Positions 53,791 through 61,755 of a stretch of DNA of 64,000 nucleotides are shown in pieces. The notes below the pieces were generated by a model. That model had not been told where the DNA came from. It worked only from the letters and a program-made list of their open reading frames with translations, and did no database searches. The DNA is from Holdemania sp. Marseille-P2844. GTDB lineage: Bacteria > Bacillota_I > Bacilli_A > Erysipelotrichales > Erysipelotrichaceae. The DNA is taken from assembly GCF_900120005.1 (NCBI RefSeq), contig NZ_LT635451.1:620046-684045 (forward strand), given 5' to 3'. Made by a program: the position numbers and the translations under genes. Numbering within the stretch: the first letter of the stretch is position 1; each line of letters begins with the position of its first letter.

Positions 53791-54006
53791 ATGGAAATCA
53801 ATGTAACGTTAGACGTCATGCTGGCAAAGCGCAAGATGAGCGTGACCGAATTATCCGAGCGGATCGGCATCACAATGGCGAATGTGTCGATCTTGAAAAA
53901 TGGCAAAGCGAAAGGCATCAAATTTGAGACGCTATGCAAGATCTGCGACGTGCTGGATTGTCAGCCGGGCGATCTGCTGGAATTCAGGCGGGAGGCAGGC
54001 AAATGA
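53791..54006 (+). CDS. Small XRE-family HTH regulator (YozG-like)
   Basis: 71 residues. Nearly all is one helix-turn-helix: LDVMLAKRKMSVTELSERIGITMANVSILKNGKAKGIKFETLCKICDVLDCQPGDLL. It starts four bases after the DUF2975 stop and overlaps the next gene as ATGA. The DUF2975/XRE pair resembles YoaS/YozG of B. subtilis. It probably regulates its own operon. Confidence 0.9.
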   Translation: MEINVTLDVMLAKRKMSVTELSERIGITMANVSILKNGKAKGIKFETLCKICDVLDCQPGDLLEFRREAGK

Positions 54007-55316
54007 GCGAAAGCCGGCCGGTAAGCGGCGCGACTGAAAAGACGGCCATGAGATTCTCCTGGTCTGCCGCGGCGATCTTCAGCTTCCCCATGGCGTTTCT
54101 GTACGTCGGTTATGCGATGGGCTTTGAAGACTTCCGTCTGATGACCTATCGCAACCCGGCCGTGGTCATCTTCACGCTGCTCTATTTGTTCCTGGTCAGT
54201 CACGGCGCAAACCGTTTAGACCGACCGGCCAGCCGCGAAAGCAGACTCTGGGCGGGATGCCTGCTGACGACTGCGCTCTCCTTATGCTTCTATCAGCCGA
54301 CGAGCTTCTTCGCCCTGTTGCAGATTCTGGCGCTTCATCTGGAAGCGGTCTACTGGACACTGTGCCGAACCCGCATCTTAATCCACAACCGGACCAGCGG
54401 CAGCTTTCCGTTTGAACTGGCCTGGGGTTTCTGTGTTCTGCCGCTGCGTCATTTTCTACTACGAATCAAGGTACTGAGCAGTGCGCTGCGCGATTATCTG
54501 GCCGATCGCAGCCGCGGCGCGCACAGTCCGGCATGGATCGGCTTCTCGCTGCTTTTAGCCGGCGGAATCGGAATGACGGCCTGGAGCTTGCTGAGCAGCG
54601 CCGATCCGTTCTTCGCTGAAGTCGCAAAGCAGATCGGAGCCGGATTGTTCGGCTGGCTTTCACCGCAGACGCTGCTTACCGTGATTCTCTCGCTGCCGGT
54701 CGGCGCGTGGCTCTTTGGTTTAGCCGGCGGAAGCTTGTACCAGGCCGAACCAGCTGTCCCGCTTTGGCGATGGCAGGCAGCGCTGGCCCGGATGCAGGTT
54801 TTGCCAGGCTTCACGACGGCACTGGTAATCGGCGTGCTGGGCGGAATTTACGGCTTGTTTTTCGCGGTGGAGGCTTACGCCTATCTCACGCAGTTGATCG
54901 CCGGCGCCATCACCGTGACGCTGGCTTGTCAGTACGCCGTTCAGGGCTTCTGGCAGCTCTGCGGCATTGTGTTGTTAAATCTCAGCGTGCTGGCGGTCCT
55001 GCACACGCTCAGTGAAACTTCCCTGCTCGCTCCCGGCCGCCTGCGTTCGCTGGCGAAGCTGTTAAGCGTCTGTACGATCGCGTTTGTCCTGTTAGCCGGA
55101 TTAAAGCTGGGCGTGTACGCGCTTGTTTACGGCTGGACGCTGCGCCGGATTCTGGCGGTCTGGGCCTTGAGCGTGTTGGCGGTCGGCGCAGGTTTAGCCT
55201 GGGTACGCTTAAAACGGATCATCCCGGCCGCCCGCTGGGGCATTCTGTATGCGCTGATCAGCTTCACGCTGCTGGGCTGCTTCCCGTTAGAACACTGGAC
55301 ACAGCTTCTTCCTTAA
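54003..55316 (+). CDS. DUF4173/DUF4153-type polytopic membrane protein
   Basis: 437 residues from ATG 54003 (overlap with the XRE stop). About ten membrane helices. A block near residue 300 (FFAVEAYAYLTQLI followed by CQYAVQGFWQLCGIVLLN) matches the YARQGFWQL-type motif of DUF4173. Length is normal for the family. Function unknown; cotranscription with DUF2975 and the XRE gene suggests a common membrane-related condition. Confidence 0.75.
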   Translation: MSESRPVSGATEKTAMRFSWSAAAIFSFPMAFLYVGYAMGFEDFRLMTYRNPAVVIFTLLYLFLVSHGANRLDRPASRESRLWAGCLLTTALSLCFYQPTSFFALLQILALHLEAVYWTLCRTRILIHNRTSGSFPFELAWGFCVLPLRHFLLRIKVLSSALRDYLADRSRGAHSPAWIGFSLLLAGGIGMTAWSLLSSADPFFAEVAKQIGAGLFGWLSPQTLLTVILSLPVGAWLFGLAGGSLYQAEPAVPLWRWQAALARMQVLPGFTTALVIGVLGGIYGLFFAVEAYAYLTQLIAGAITVTLACQYAVQGFWQLCGIVLLNLSVLAVLHTLSETSLLAPGRLRSLAKLLSVCTIAFVLLAGLKLGVYALVYGWTLRRILAVWALSVLAVGAGLAWVRLKRIIPAARWGILYALISFTLLGCFPLEHWTQLLP

Positions 55317-55388
55317 TTTGCATTAAATGAAAACAAAATCCAGATCATCCGGGAAATGAAAAAGAGTTCTCGTTTGAGAACTCCCGAA

Positions 55389-55412
55389 GAAACCGCACGC
55401 GCGGTTTCTTTT
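55389..55412 (+). terminator. Intrinsic terminator after the DUF4173 gene
   Basis: Perfect 8-bp stem GAAACCGC-ACGC-GCGGTTTC with TTTT. A second perfect hairpin GAGTTCTC-GTTT-GAGAACTC (55364-55383) precedes it. Confidence 0.85.
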
Positions 55413-55534
55413 CGTTCATGCAAAATACCAGCCTGCCGCTTTCAGGATTCATTGCTTCTGATAGGGTGTAAGGCGTCTTTCGTCCTGATGCTTCGACCGG
55501 CTTTCAAGGCTCTGACCGGCGCCGTCATCTCGCT

Positions 55535-56905
55535 TTATTCCCCATTTTGAAAGTCCAGCGTTATCGTGCCGTCGGCATTCATCCGTACTGCTTCCTTATC
55601 CAGGAAACGCCGCCGGGCATCCTCCAGATAAGCCTTCTGCGACGGATACAGCGGCTTGAACTGAGCGACGATCTGGTTCGCCTTTTCGGCGTTGTTGCCT
55701 AACAGCTCATCGGCGATAAAGACCAGCGCCTTCGCCGGTTTGACATAGGCTTTATCTTCGTCGGCAATCTGGAAATCCTTGCCATGATAAGCCCCGATCG
55801 ATCCGCTGGAGCCCGGCTGAATCGTCGGCAGCACCGCCGACAGATCGCCCATGTCCGTGCAGCCCGTTCCCCAATGGGTCTGAATCAAAATTTCATCTTC
55901 GCTGACAATCCGTTTCATCGCCGCCAGCGCAACTTCGTTCATCGCTTCGTCATCATGCATCGGACAATACCCCGGCCGATCCTGCAGCGTGACCGTCGCG
56001 CCCATCGCCGCGACCGACGCCGCGATCGCGCGGTTGATCCGGCGGTTGGCCTGATCTATGGCTTCTAACGAAGCCCCGCGGACATAGCTTTCAATCTTAA
56101 CTTCCTCCGGGATCGCGTTGACCGCCTGTCCGCCTTCGGTGATGATCGGATGAAAGCGGATATGTTCATCGTCACGGAACGTTTCGCGCAGAGCGTTGAC
56201 CGCCTGCAGCGCCTGCATGGCGGCATACAGCGCGTTGATGCCCTTGTCCGGCGAACCGCCGGCATGTGAGGCCAGGCCATGAACCGTGATGTTTTTCACG
56301 ATACAGCCGTTGTTGCCCCGCGCCAGCTGGTAAACATGCTTCATCCCCGGATCGTCGAAGGTATGGATCAGCACGCACAGATCGACGTCCTCAAAATAAC
56401 CGCGCCGCATGAACTCCACCTTGCCGCCGAAAAATTCAATCTTGCCTTCGGCGCGCAGCTGTTCGCGGTAACCCACTTCGATCAGCTCCTCCGCCGGCAC
56501 CGCCATCAGCCGGATGGAGCCGCACAGCCCGTCCAACACGCCCGGCTGCTTCAGCGCCGCCGCTGCGCCGACCAACCCCGCTGCCTGCGCGTGATGGCCG
56601 CAGGCATGCACCGCCTTCGTTACCGGATCACAATCCGGATGCTCCGCGCAGATCAGAGAATCCAGCTCGCCCATCAGACACAGCTTCGGGCCGGGCCGGC
56701 CGGTGTCCAGATCGGTGTAAAAGCCAGGTATCCCCTCCGGTTTGACCAGCTTATAGCCCAGATCGGTAAAAATTTGTTCCAGATACGCGCTTGTCTTCCA
56801 TTCCTTAAAGCCCGTTTCCGGGTGCTTCCAGATCACTTCCGCAGTTTTACAGATGAGCGGCGCTTGTTCGTCCACCGCCGCGTTTAAGATCGCGTCTCGA
56901 TTCAT
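55535..56905 (-). CDS. M20 family amidohydrolase (AbgB-like)
   Basis: 456 residues. Dinuclear metal site: LMGELDSL (Glu80, Asp82), HACGHHAQAAG (His100, His104, His105) and later TDMGDLSAVLPTIQPGSSGSIGAYHGKDF. The dimerisation domain is between. The AbgB group hydrolyses p-aminobenzoyl-glutamate or similar N-acyl amino acids. Cytoplasmic. It is divergent from the creatininase-family gene. A minus-strand TATAAT at 56937-56932 is a probable -10. Confidence 0.88.
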   Translation of the reverse strand: MNRDAILNAAVDEQAPLICKTAEVIWKHPETGFKEWKTSAYLEQIFTDLGYKLVKPEGIPGFYTDLDTGRPGPKLCLMGELDSLICAEHPDCDPVTKAVHACGHHAQAAGLVGAAAALKQPGVLDGLCGSIRLMAVPAEELIEVGYREQLRAEGKIEFFGGKVEFMRRGYFEDVDLCVLIHTFDDPGMKHVYQLARGNNGCIVKNITVHGLASHAGGSPDKGINALYAAMQALQAVNALRETFRDDEHIRFHPIITEGGQAVNAIPEEVKIESYVRGASLEAIDQANRRINRAIAASVAAMGATVTLQDRPGYCPMHDDEAMNEVALAAMKRIVSEDEILIQTHWGTGCTDMGDLSAVLPTIQPGSSGSIGAYHGKDFQIADEDKAYVKPAKALVFIADELLGNNAEKANQIVAQFKPLYPSQKAYLEDARRRFLDKEAVRMNADGTITLDFQNGE

Positions 56906-56979
56906 CAGGTTTCTCCCCCATTCTTTTCTCTATTATACCGCTTCCTGCGCGCGCAAAGAAGCCGCAATCGTCAACTGAG

Positions 56980-57008
56980 TTGAAAAAAACAGCCGGATCG
57001 CTTACACT
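56980..57008 (+). promoter_or_regulatory. Promoter of the creatininase-ytqA-ytqB operon
   Basis: TTGAAA (56980-56985) and TACACT (57003-57008) with a 17-base spacer, 27 bases before the ATG at 57036; AAGGAGAG is the ribosome site. Confidence 0.6.
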
Positions 57009-57035
57009 AATCAAGAGATAAGGAGAGATTCGCTT

Positions 57036-57812
57036 ATGTTTAGTATTGAAACAAGCTGGCCTGACGTTCAGGCTTATTTTAAAACGAACGACAGCGTGAT
57101 GATCATCACCGGCAGTCTGGAATGCCACGGCGTCCACAATCCGTTAGGCGTCGATACACTGGTTCCCGAGGCGCTGGCGCAGCGGATTGAAAAGCAGACG
57201 GAAATCCTTGTGCTGCCGGCGCTGCCGTTTGGTTCATGCGACTATCTGCGGGGATTTCCCGGCACCGTCAGTCTCAGCACGGAAACGCTGCGGCGTGTCC
57301 TGCAGGAGATCGTCGACAGTATGCGGACTCATGGCGCGCGGCGGTTTCTGTTTCTGAACGGCCATGGCGGCAATCTGCCGGCGCTGGAACAGGTCGCTTT
57401 GAAATTGAACAGCCAGGGCGATCTTGGGATCATTGCCAACTGGTGGCAGATGGCCAAAGAAATCGATCCGGCCTGGGGCGGCGGCCATGGCGGCGGGGAA
57501 GAAACGGCAACGATGCTTGCGATCTGTCCGCAAGCCGTCCATTTTGAGCGCTGCCGTGAATCCACGCTGAAGCCGCTCAGTGAGAACATCACGACAACCA
57601 GTTTTAAAACCGTTCAGTTCAAGGGGGTAACACTGACGATGCCCCAACCCATCGCCGTGATCTGCGACAACGGCTGGACCGGGCCTGATCAGCCGGCTAC
57701 GGCTTCCGCTTCGTGGGGCGAAGCGATGCTCGAAGCGATCAGCCAGCTTCTGATCCAGCTGATCGACGAATTGAAACACATCCCGTTAGGAGAAGCTCAT
57801 GAAGTCCGTTAA
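57036..57812 (+). CDS. Creatininase family amidohydrolase
   Basis: 258 residues. Metal motif GSLECHGVHNPLGVDT (Glu29, His31, Asp40), FLNGHGGNLPALEQ and GGGHGGGEETATML are the creatininase blocks. The family opens cyclic or linear amides such as creatinine and formamide intermediates; the substrate cannot be told here. It overlaps ytqA by 14 bases. Divergent from the M20 gene. Confidence 0.9.
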   Translation: MFSIETSWPDVQAYFKTNDSVMIITGSLECHGVHNPLGVDTLVPEALAQRIEKQTEILVLPALPFGSCDYLRGFPGTVSLSTETLRRVLQEIVDSMRTHGARRFLFLNGHGGNLPALEQVALKLNSQGDLGIIANWWQMAKEIDPAWGGGHGGGEETATMLAICPQAVHFERCRESTLKPLSENITTTSFKTVQFKGVTLTMPQPIAVICDNGWTGPDQPATASASWGEAMLEAISQLLIQLIDELKHIPLGEAHEVR

Positions 57813-58749
57813 TCCTTTCCCGTTTTCCGATGATAACAAACGTTATCATACCTGGAATTATTATCTGCGCCATCGTTTTGGCAAAAAAATCGCCAAAGTT
57901 CCGTTGGACGGTGGGTTCACCTGCCCCAATCGCGACGGCACCCGCGGCTACGGCGGCTGTACGTTCTGCACCAGCTCAGGCAGCGGGGAATTTGCCGGAG
58001 ACCGGGCTGAACCACTGTTAGACCAGTATATCAAAGGCCAGGCCGTCATGCGCCATAAATGGCCGGACGCCGACTTTATTCCCTATTTTCAAGCCTATAC
58101 CAACACCTATGGTCCGCTTTCTAAAATCCAGGCCTGCGTGAAACCCTTTTTAGACCGTCCGGAAGTCGCGGCGATTGCGATCGCGACCCGCGCCGACTGC
58201 CTGGAACCGGAAAAGATCGCCTGGCTGGCATCCTGCTGCGCAAGCAAGGAAATCTGGCTGGAGCTGGGCGTGCAGAGCGTTCACGACGCCACCGCGCAGA
58301 CGATCAACCGCGGTCACAGTTATGCCGAGGTGGTCGAAACCGTTCAGCGCCTGGCGTTGACTCCGTTAAAAATCTGCGTTCATCTGATCAATGGTCTGCC
58401 GAGTGAAGATGAAGAAATGATGTTGGAAACCGTGCGGCAGATCAACCTGCTGCCCATCCACGCCGTCAAGCTTCACATGCTTCATTTAATGCGGGATACG
58501 CAGCTGGCCCGCAGCTATGCCGAACAGCCCTTCCCGCTGTTGTCGCGCGAGGAATATGTCGATCTGGTCGTGCGCCAGCTGGAATTGTTAAGACCGGAAA
58601 TCATCATTCAGCGGCTGACTGGCGACGGCGCCTCGGATGCGCTGATCGCGCCGCAGTGGACTCAAAAGAAGACGATTGTCCTCAATGAGATCGACAAGCT
58701 TATGGCCCGGGAGAAGACATGGCAGGGCAAGCGGGCAGCGCATGGCTGA
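57799..58749 (+). CDS. ytqA: TIGR01212-type radical SAM protein (YtqA/YhcC)
   Basis: 316 residues. The Fe-S motif is the unusual spaced form: C42, C54 and C57 in GFTCPNRDGTRGYGGCTFC. The barrel contains ELGVQSVHDATAQTINRGHSY and KICVHLINGLPSEDEEMM. Family proteins are implicated in RNA modification. The order ytqA-ytqB, with an eight-base overlap, matches B. subtilis and many Firmicutes. Confidence 0.9.
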   Translation: MKSVNPFPFSDDNKRYHTWNYYLRHRFGKKIAKVPLDGGFTCPNRDGTRGYGGCTFCTSSGSGEFAGDRAEPLLDQYIKGQAVMRHKWPDADFIPYFQAYTNTYGPLSKIQACVKPFLDRPEVAAIAIATRADCLEPEKIAWLASCCASKEIWLELGVQSVHDATAQTINRGHSYAEVVETVQRLALTPLKICVHLINGLPSEDEEMMLETVRQINLLPIHAVKLHMLHLMRDTQLARSYAEQPFPLLSREEYVDLVVRQLELLRPEIIIQRLTGDGASDALIAPQWTQKKTIVLNEIDKLMAREKTWQGKRAAHG

Positions 58750-59272
58750 GAATATCAATACCGTTAATCACCGCTGGATCCGGGAAACATTCGAGCATGT
58801 CAACCTGGCCGTCGACGCCACCTGCGGCGGAGGCAACGACACCGTTTTCCTCGCCGGTCTGGCCGACAAGGTGCTGGCGCTGGACATCCAGCTCGAAGCG
58901 GTGAGAAAAACGCAGAAAAAAACTGCCGGCTTCTCCAACGTAACGGTCATTCAGGCCGATCATGCCGAACTGGCGCGCTGGCTGACGCAGCCGGCCCAGA
59001 TCATCGTCTTTAACCTGGGGTATCTCCCCTATTCTTCCAGCCCGCTGATCACGACGCCTAAAACAACCCTGCCGGCACTGGACGCCGCTGTTTCCCATCT
59101 GACGCCGGATGGCTTGTTGGCGCTGGCCTGTTACCGCGGCCATGCGGGCGGCATGGAAGAATGGCAGGCCGTCGTCGGCTGGATCGAGCAACTAGGCTCA
59201 GCCTGGAGCGTACGGTCCTATACCGACGGCCGGCCGGCAGCGCCGATTCTGTACCACCTGTGCCGGAGCTGA
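58742..59272 (+). CDS. ytqB: Class I SAM-dependent methyltransferase, YtqB family
   Basis: 176 residues from ATG 58742; a start at 58676 would run deep into ytqA. SAM-binding motif I lies in NLAVDATCGGGNDTVFLA, with VLALDIQLEAV as motif II and VFNLGYLPYS as the NPPY-like motif. TPDGLLALACYRGHAGGMEEW follows. YtqB forms a functional pair with YtqA; tRNA modification has been proposed for the family. Confidence 0.9.
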   Translation: MAENINTVNHRWIRETFEHVNLAVDATCGGGNDTVFLAGLADKVLALDIQLEAVRKTQKKTAGFSNVTVIQADHAELARWLTQPAQIIVFNLGYLPYSSSPLITTPKTTLPALDAAVSHLTPDGLLALACYRGHAGGMEEWQAVVGWIEQLGSAWSVRSYTDGRPAAPILYHLCRS

Positions 59273-59323
59273 CCGTCAGAAAAAGCATGAAATAAGAAAC
59301 GCAAACAGATAAACTGATCTTTC

Positions 59324-59356
59324 AAAAAGAATCCCCATCTGAGGATTCTTTTTCTT
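59324..59356. terminator. Bidirectional terminator between ytqB and the Nudix gene
   Basis: Perfect 11-bp stem AAAAAGAATCC / GGATTCTTTTT with an 8-base loop; A and T runs serve both strands. It touches the stop of the convergent Nudix gene. Confidence 0.9.
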
Positions 59357-59873
59357 AAGGGATCTGACGACGGCGCACCGCTTCCTGCCAGGCGCAGAAA
59401 TCCCGCCGGGCGATCAACAGTCCGATGCCCTGGTTATTTTCCGGATTCAGCCGCCGTTCCACTTCTTCCGGACACAGCCACACCGGCTCCGCCATCATCC
59501 GCCGCTCCCTGGCCGACAACGCGCGGGGATGCAATCCCGGTTCACAATGCGCGACGAAGAACGTGCTGTGATTGCGCCGCTGCAGCCGATGATATTCGTC
59601 TTCTATCCAGCCCAGTTCAATCCAATCCGTCAGCACCGCGCCCAATTCCTCCCGCGCTTCCCGGATCGCAGCCTGACTCGCACTCTCCCCGGCCTCAATC
59701 CCGCCGCCGCAGCTTTCCAGATGATCGCGCAGGCCGAATTCATCTTGTCCCAACACATGAATCATCCCGATCCGCCCCTGCGGATTGATCACAAATACGC
59801 GAGCGGTTTTCCGCAGCGTGAGAATCGGCTGATCGGGATCTACGGTATCTTCAAAAATACCTAAGCATGCCAT
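59355..59873 (-). CDS. Nudix hydrolase
   Basis: 172 residues from ATG 59873 (AGGAGG seven bases upstream). The Nudix box GX5EX7REUXEEXGU is exact at residues 57-79 (GGIEAGE ... REAREELGA). The N-terminal extension and HSTFFVAHCEPGL strand are normal. It hydrolyses a nucleoside diphosphate linked to another group; substrate unknown. The preceding 130 bases hold the terminator of the small RNA at 60003. Confidence 0.9.
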   Translation of the reverse strand: MACLGIFEDTVDPDQPILTLRKTARVFVINPQGRIGMIHVLGQDEFGLRDHLESCGGGIEAGESASQAAIREAREELGAVLTDWIELGWIEDEYHRLQRRNHSTFFVAHCEPGLHPRALSARERRMMAEPVWLCPEEVERRLNPENNQGIGLLIARRDFCAWQEAVRRRQIP

Positions 59874-60002
59874 AAGCTTTCCTCCTTCTCCCATCTAAGA
59901 CAAATGAAAATGTTCATCCAAACAACCTTGTTTTTCTCGATGAAATCTGAGAACCTCAGCGCCGGACATAACAGACTTGCGATTCAAAAAACCAGAAGAA
60001 AT

Positions 60003-60131
60003 CAAAAAAAGAACATCCGAAGATGTCCTCTTATCAGAATTGATTCTATCTCTTGGGGGGGATCTATTATTGTTTGAATGGGTGGGGGAAAAACAATAAC
60101 AGATGAATCAATCCAGGTCCTATGACCTGAT
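60003..60131 (-). ncRNA. Candidate small regulatory RNA with C-rich loops
   Basis: The minus strand carries a promoter, then about 130 transcribed bases without an ORF, ending in a strong terminator. Hairpin 1 is CAGGTC / GACCTG (60129-60114 region). Hairpin 2 has an outer stem GATTGATTC / GAATCAATT and an inner 12-bp stem CTGTTATTGTTT / AAACAATAATAG (one wobble). Its 15-base apical loop reads TTCCCCCACCCATTC and an internal loop has seven C in a row. The terminator is AGGACATC-TTCG-GATGTTCT plus T7 (60029-60003). C-rich unpaired segments are the hallmark of Firmicute small RNAs that pair with Shine-Dalgarno sequences. No known family was recognised. Confidence 0.6.
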
Positions 60132-60134
60132 AGA

Positions 60135-60163
60135 ATATTACTGAATTTATGGTTTCTTGTCAA
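60135..60163 (-). promoter_or_regulatory. Promoter of the candidate small RNA
   Basis: Consensus TTGACA (60163-60158), a 17-base spacer and TAATAT (60140-60135) on the minus strand. Transcription should start near 60131-60128, at the first hairpin. It lies 65 bases after the stop of the upstream amidotransferase gene. Confidence 0.65.
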
Positions 60164-60228
60164 TACAAATTCTAAAAAAAGGCTTAACTAAACGGTTTTT
60201 GTAGACACTTTACGGAATTTGTCTAATT

Positions 60229-60945
60229 TTATTTCTGGCATTGGCGAACAAATGTTTCAAAGATCGCACGGTGGCCTGGATCCGCAGTTAAGCGTTCCGG
60301 ATGCCACTGCACGGCCAGAATTTTGTCCTTTTCTATCGCTTCCGCCAGTCCGTCCTCGCTCCAGGAAGAAACGACGAAGCCGTCGGCAACTCTGTCGATG
60401 TTTTGATGATGAAAGCTGTTGACCGCATGCCGCGGACCGAACAGTTCATACAGCAGCGTCCCCTCCACAAAGGTATTGTCATGAAACGGTGCGTCCATCG
60501 CCGGCTTCGGCTCGGCTTTGTGCTGTTGGTGTCCGGCAGGGCGCATGGCCGGATACTGGGTGTTGAGATCCTGAATCAGCGTGCCGCCGAACACCACGTT
60601 GATGCTTTGGATGCCCCGGCAGATGCCTAAGATTGGTTTTCCTTTCGCCGCGAAGCGCCGGATCAGCTCAAGATCCAGCGTGTCCATGCGCGGATCGGTA
60701 AGCTCGACGGATGGATGAGCGCTCTGATGGAATAACGCCGGATCCAGATCCTCGCCGCCGGTCACTAACAATCCGTCGAAACGTTCGGCAATCGCTTCAT
60801 AATCCTCGTCGCTGCCGTAATTCACAAGCACCGGAATGCCGCCGCCCAGCGCAACCGCGTCAAAGTACGTCTGATTATCAAAAATCCGGTTCTGTCCCTG
60901 GAATTCGCCGATGCGGGCAGTTAGGGCAATCATGGGTTTCTTCAT
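60229..60945 (-). CDS. Gamma-glutamyl-GABA hydrolase family (class I glutamine amidotransferase-like)
   Basis: 238 residues. Nucleophile Cys109 in LGICRGIQSINVVFGGTLIQDL, then HHQNIDRVADGFVV and the catalytic QWHPER (His215, Glu217). VTGGEDLDPALF (oxyanion region) is also family-typical (PuuD/peptidase C26). Cytoplasmic hydrolase of gamma-glutamyl amides. The gene stands alone, flanked by two candidate small RNAs. A minus-strand TATAAT at 60981-60976 is a likely -10. Confidence 0.9.
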   Translation of the reverse strand: MKKPMIALTARIGEFQGQNRIFDNQTYFDAVALGGGIPVLVNYGSDEDYEAIAERFDGLLVTGGEDLDPALFHQSAHPSVELTDPRMDTLDLELIRRFAAKGKPILGICRGIQSINVVFGGTLIQDLNTQYPAMRPAGHQQHKAEPKPAMDAPFHDNTFVEGTLLYELFGPRHAVNSFHHQNIDRVADGFVVSSWSEDGLAEAIEKDKILAVQWHPERLTADPGHRAIFETFVRQCQK

Positions 60946-61057
60946 TCTCTTTCCTCATTTCTATGTTCCTGTTTCATTATAATCAAAGTTTTTAAGAAAA
61001 TCACACATTTTAACACAATTTCGACATATTTCGCCTATACTTCTCTGGTATATTATA

Positions 61058-61206
61058 GTCAGCAAGAGCGAGAAGACCTCTTGCCTGTACGATAACCTCT
61101 TCTCCTACGAACTAACATAATATCCCCTTTAAAAAAATTATCGTACAGAAACATTCTATCCCCTTATAAACAAGGAAAAAGGCCCTTTGGAACGGAGGCC
61201 TTTTTT
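61058..61206 (+). ncRNA. Second candidate small RNA with UCCCC motifs
   Basis: The plus strand from a TATTAT box (61051-61056; TTTCGC at 61029 with a 16-base spacer) has no ORF but clear structure. GCAAGAG / CTCTTGC forms a hairpin (61062-61084). An 11-bp perfect stem CTGTACGATAA / TTATCGTACAG (about 61085-61147) encloses a loop containing ATATCCCCTTT. A single-stranded CTATCCCCTTATAAAC follows. The end is the terminator AAAAAGGCC / GGCCTTTTT with T6 (61176-61206), which also serves the convergent 61214 gene. The repeated TATCCCCTT segments could base-pair with ribosome-binding sites. Not recognised as a known family. Confidence 0.55.
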
Positions 61207-61213
61207 CTTGGCT

Positions 61214-61747
61214 TCATCCGTCGCTGCGCGCCCAGCGCAATAACAGCCATGCGACCATGACTAATGAAATCACCGTGCCCCAGCGCTCGATATCGACGAC
61301 ATAGCCCAGTGTCCGAATACACCAGCCGACAAGCACGCTCCGCAATAACCGCGCCGTACCATCGCTTAGCAGAAATGGGATCAGGGCCATCTGCGTCATG
61401 CCGGCCAGATAGGCCAGCAGGAAATCCGGAATCGGGGTGACGCCGCCGATAAACACCGCCAGCACGCCGTAGCGATCCATCAGCTGCCTGCCTGATGCGA
61501 TCTCCTGCTCGCTGGCAAATTTGCGCAGCACGGCCTGCTGGGCCCGCCTTGCGATCTGATAGCCGATCCAGCCGCCGATTGCCGTGCCGAGGGCCCCTTC
61601 CATCGCGTACAGCAGCCAGCCGTCCTGATTTTTAAGAATCAGCGGAATCAGCACCACCTCCAGCGACGGCAGCGGCAGAAACGCCTTAAGACAGGCGTAG
61701 AGAACCAGCCCGCCTTGTTGAATTGCTTCCAGCGTGCCGATAGGCAT
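61214..61747 (-). CDS. VTT-domain (YqaA/DedA-like) membrane protein
   Basis: 177 residues. Start region LYACLKAFLPLPSLEVVLIPLIL, then GALGTAIGGWIGYQIARRAQQ and FIGGVTPIPDFLLAYLAGMTQMALIPFLL, the two re-entrant halves of VTT/SNARE-associated proteins, and two C-terminal helices. Such proteins act as lipid scramblases or flippases in the cytoplasmic membrane. It follows the HAD gene by eight bases. Confidence 0.85.
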   Translation of the reverse strand: MPIGTLEAIQQGGLVLYACLKAFLPLPSLEVVLIPLILKNQDGWLLYAMEGALGTAIGGWIGYQIARRAQQAVLRKFASEQEIASGRQLMDRYGVLAVFIGGVTPIPDFLLAYLAGMTQMALIPFLLSDGTARLLRSVLVGWCIRTLGYVVDIERWGTVISLVMVAWLLLRWARSDG

Positions 61748-61755
61748 CCTCCTCC

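Noticed and set aside
60164..60228. Terminator of the amidotransferase gene just after its stop
   Set aside because: TAGACA/TGTCTA forms a small stem but the T run is displaced; the signal is too weak to call. Readthrough into the small RNA region remains possible.
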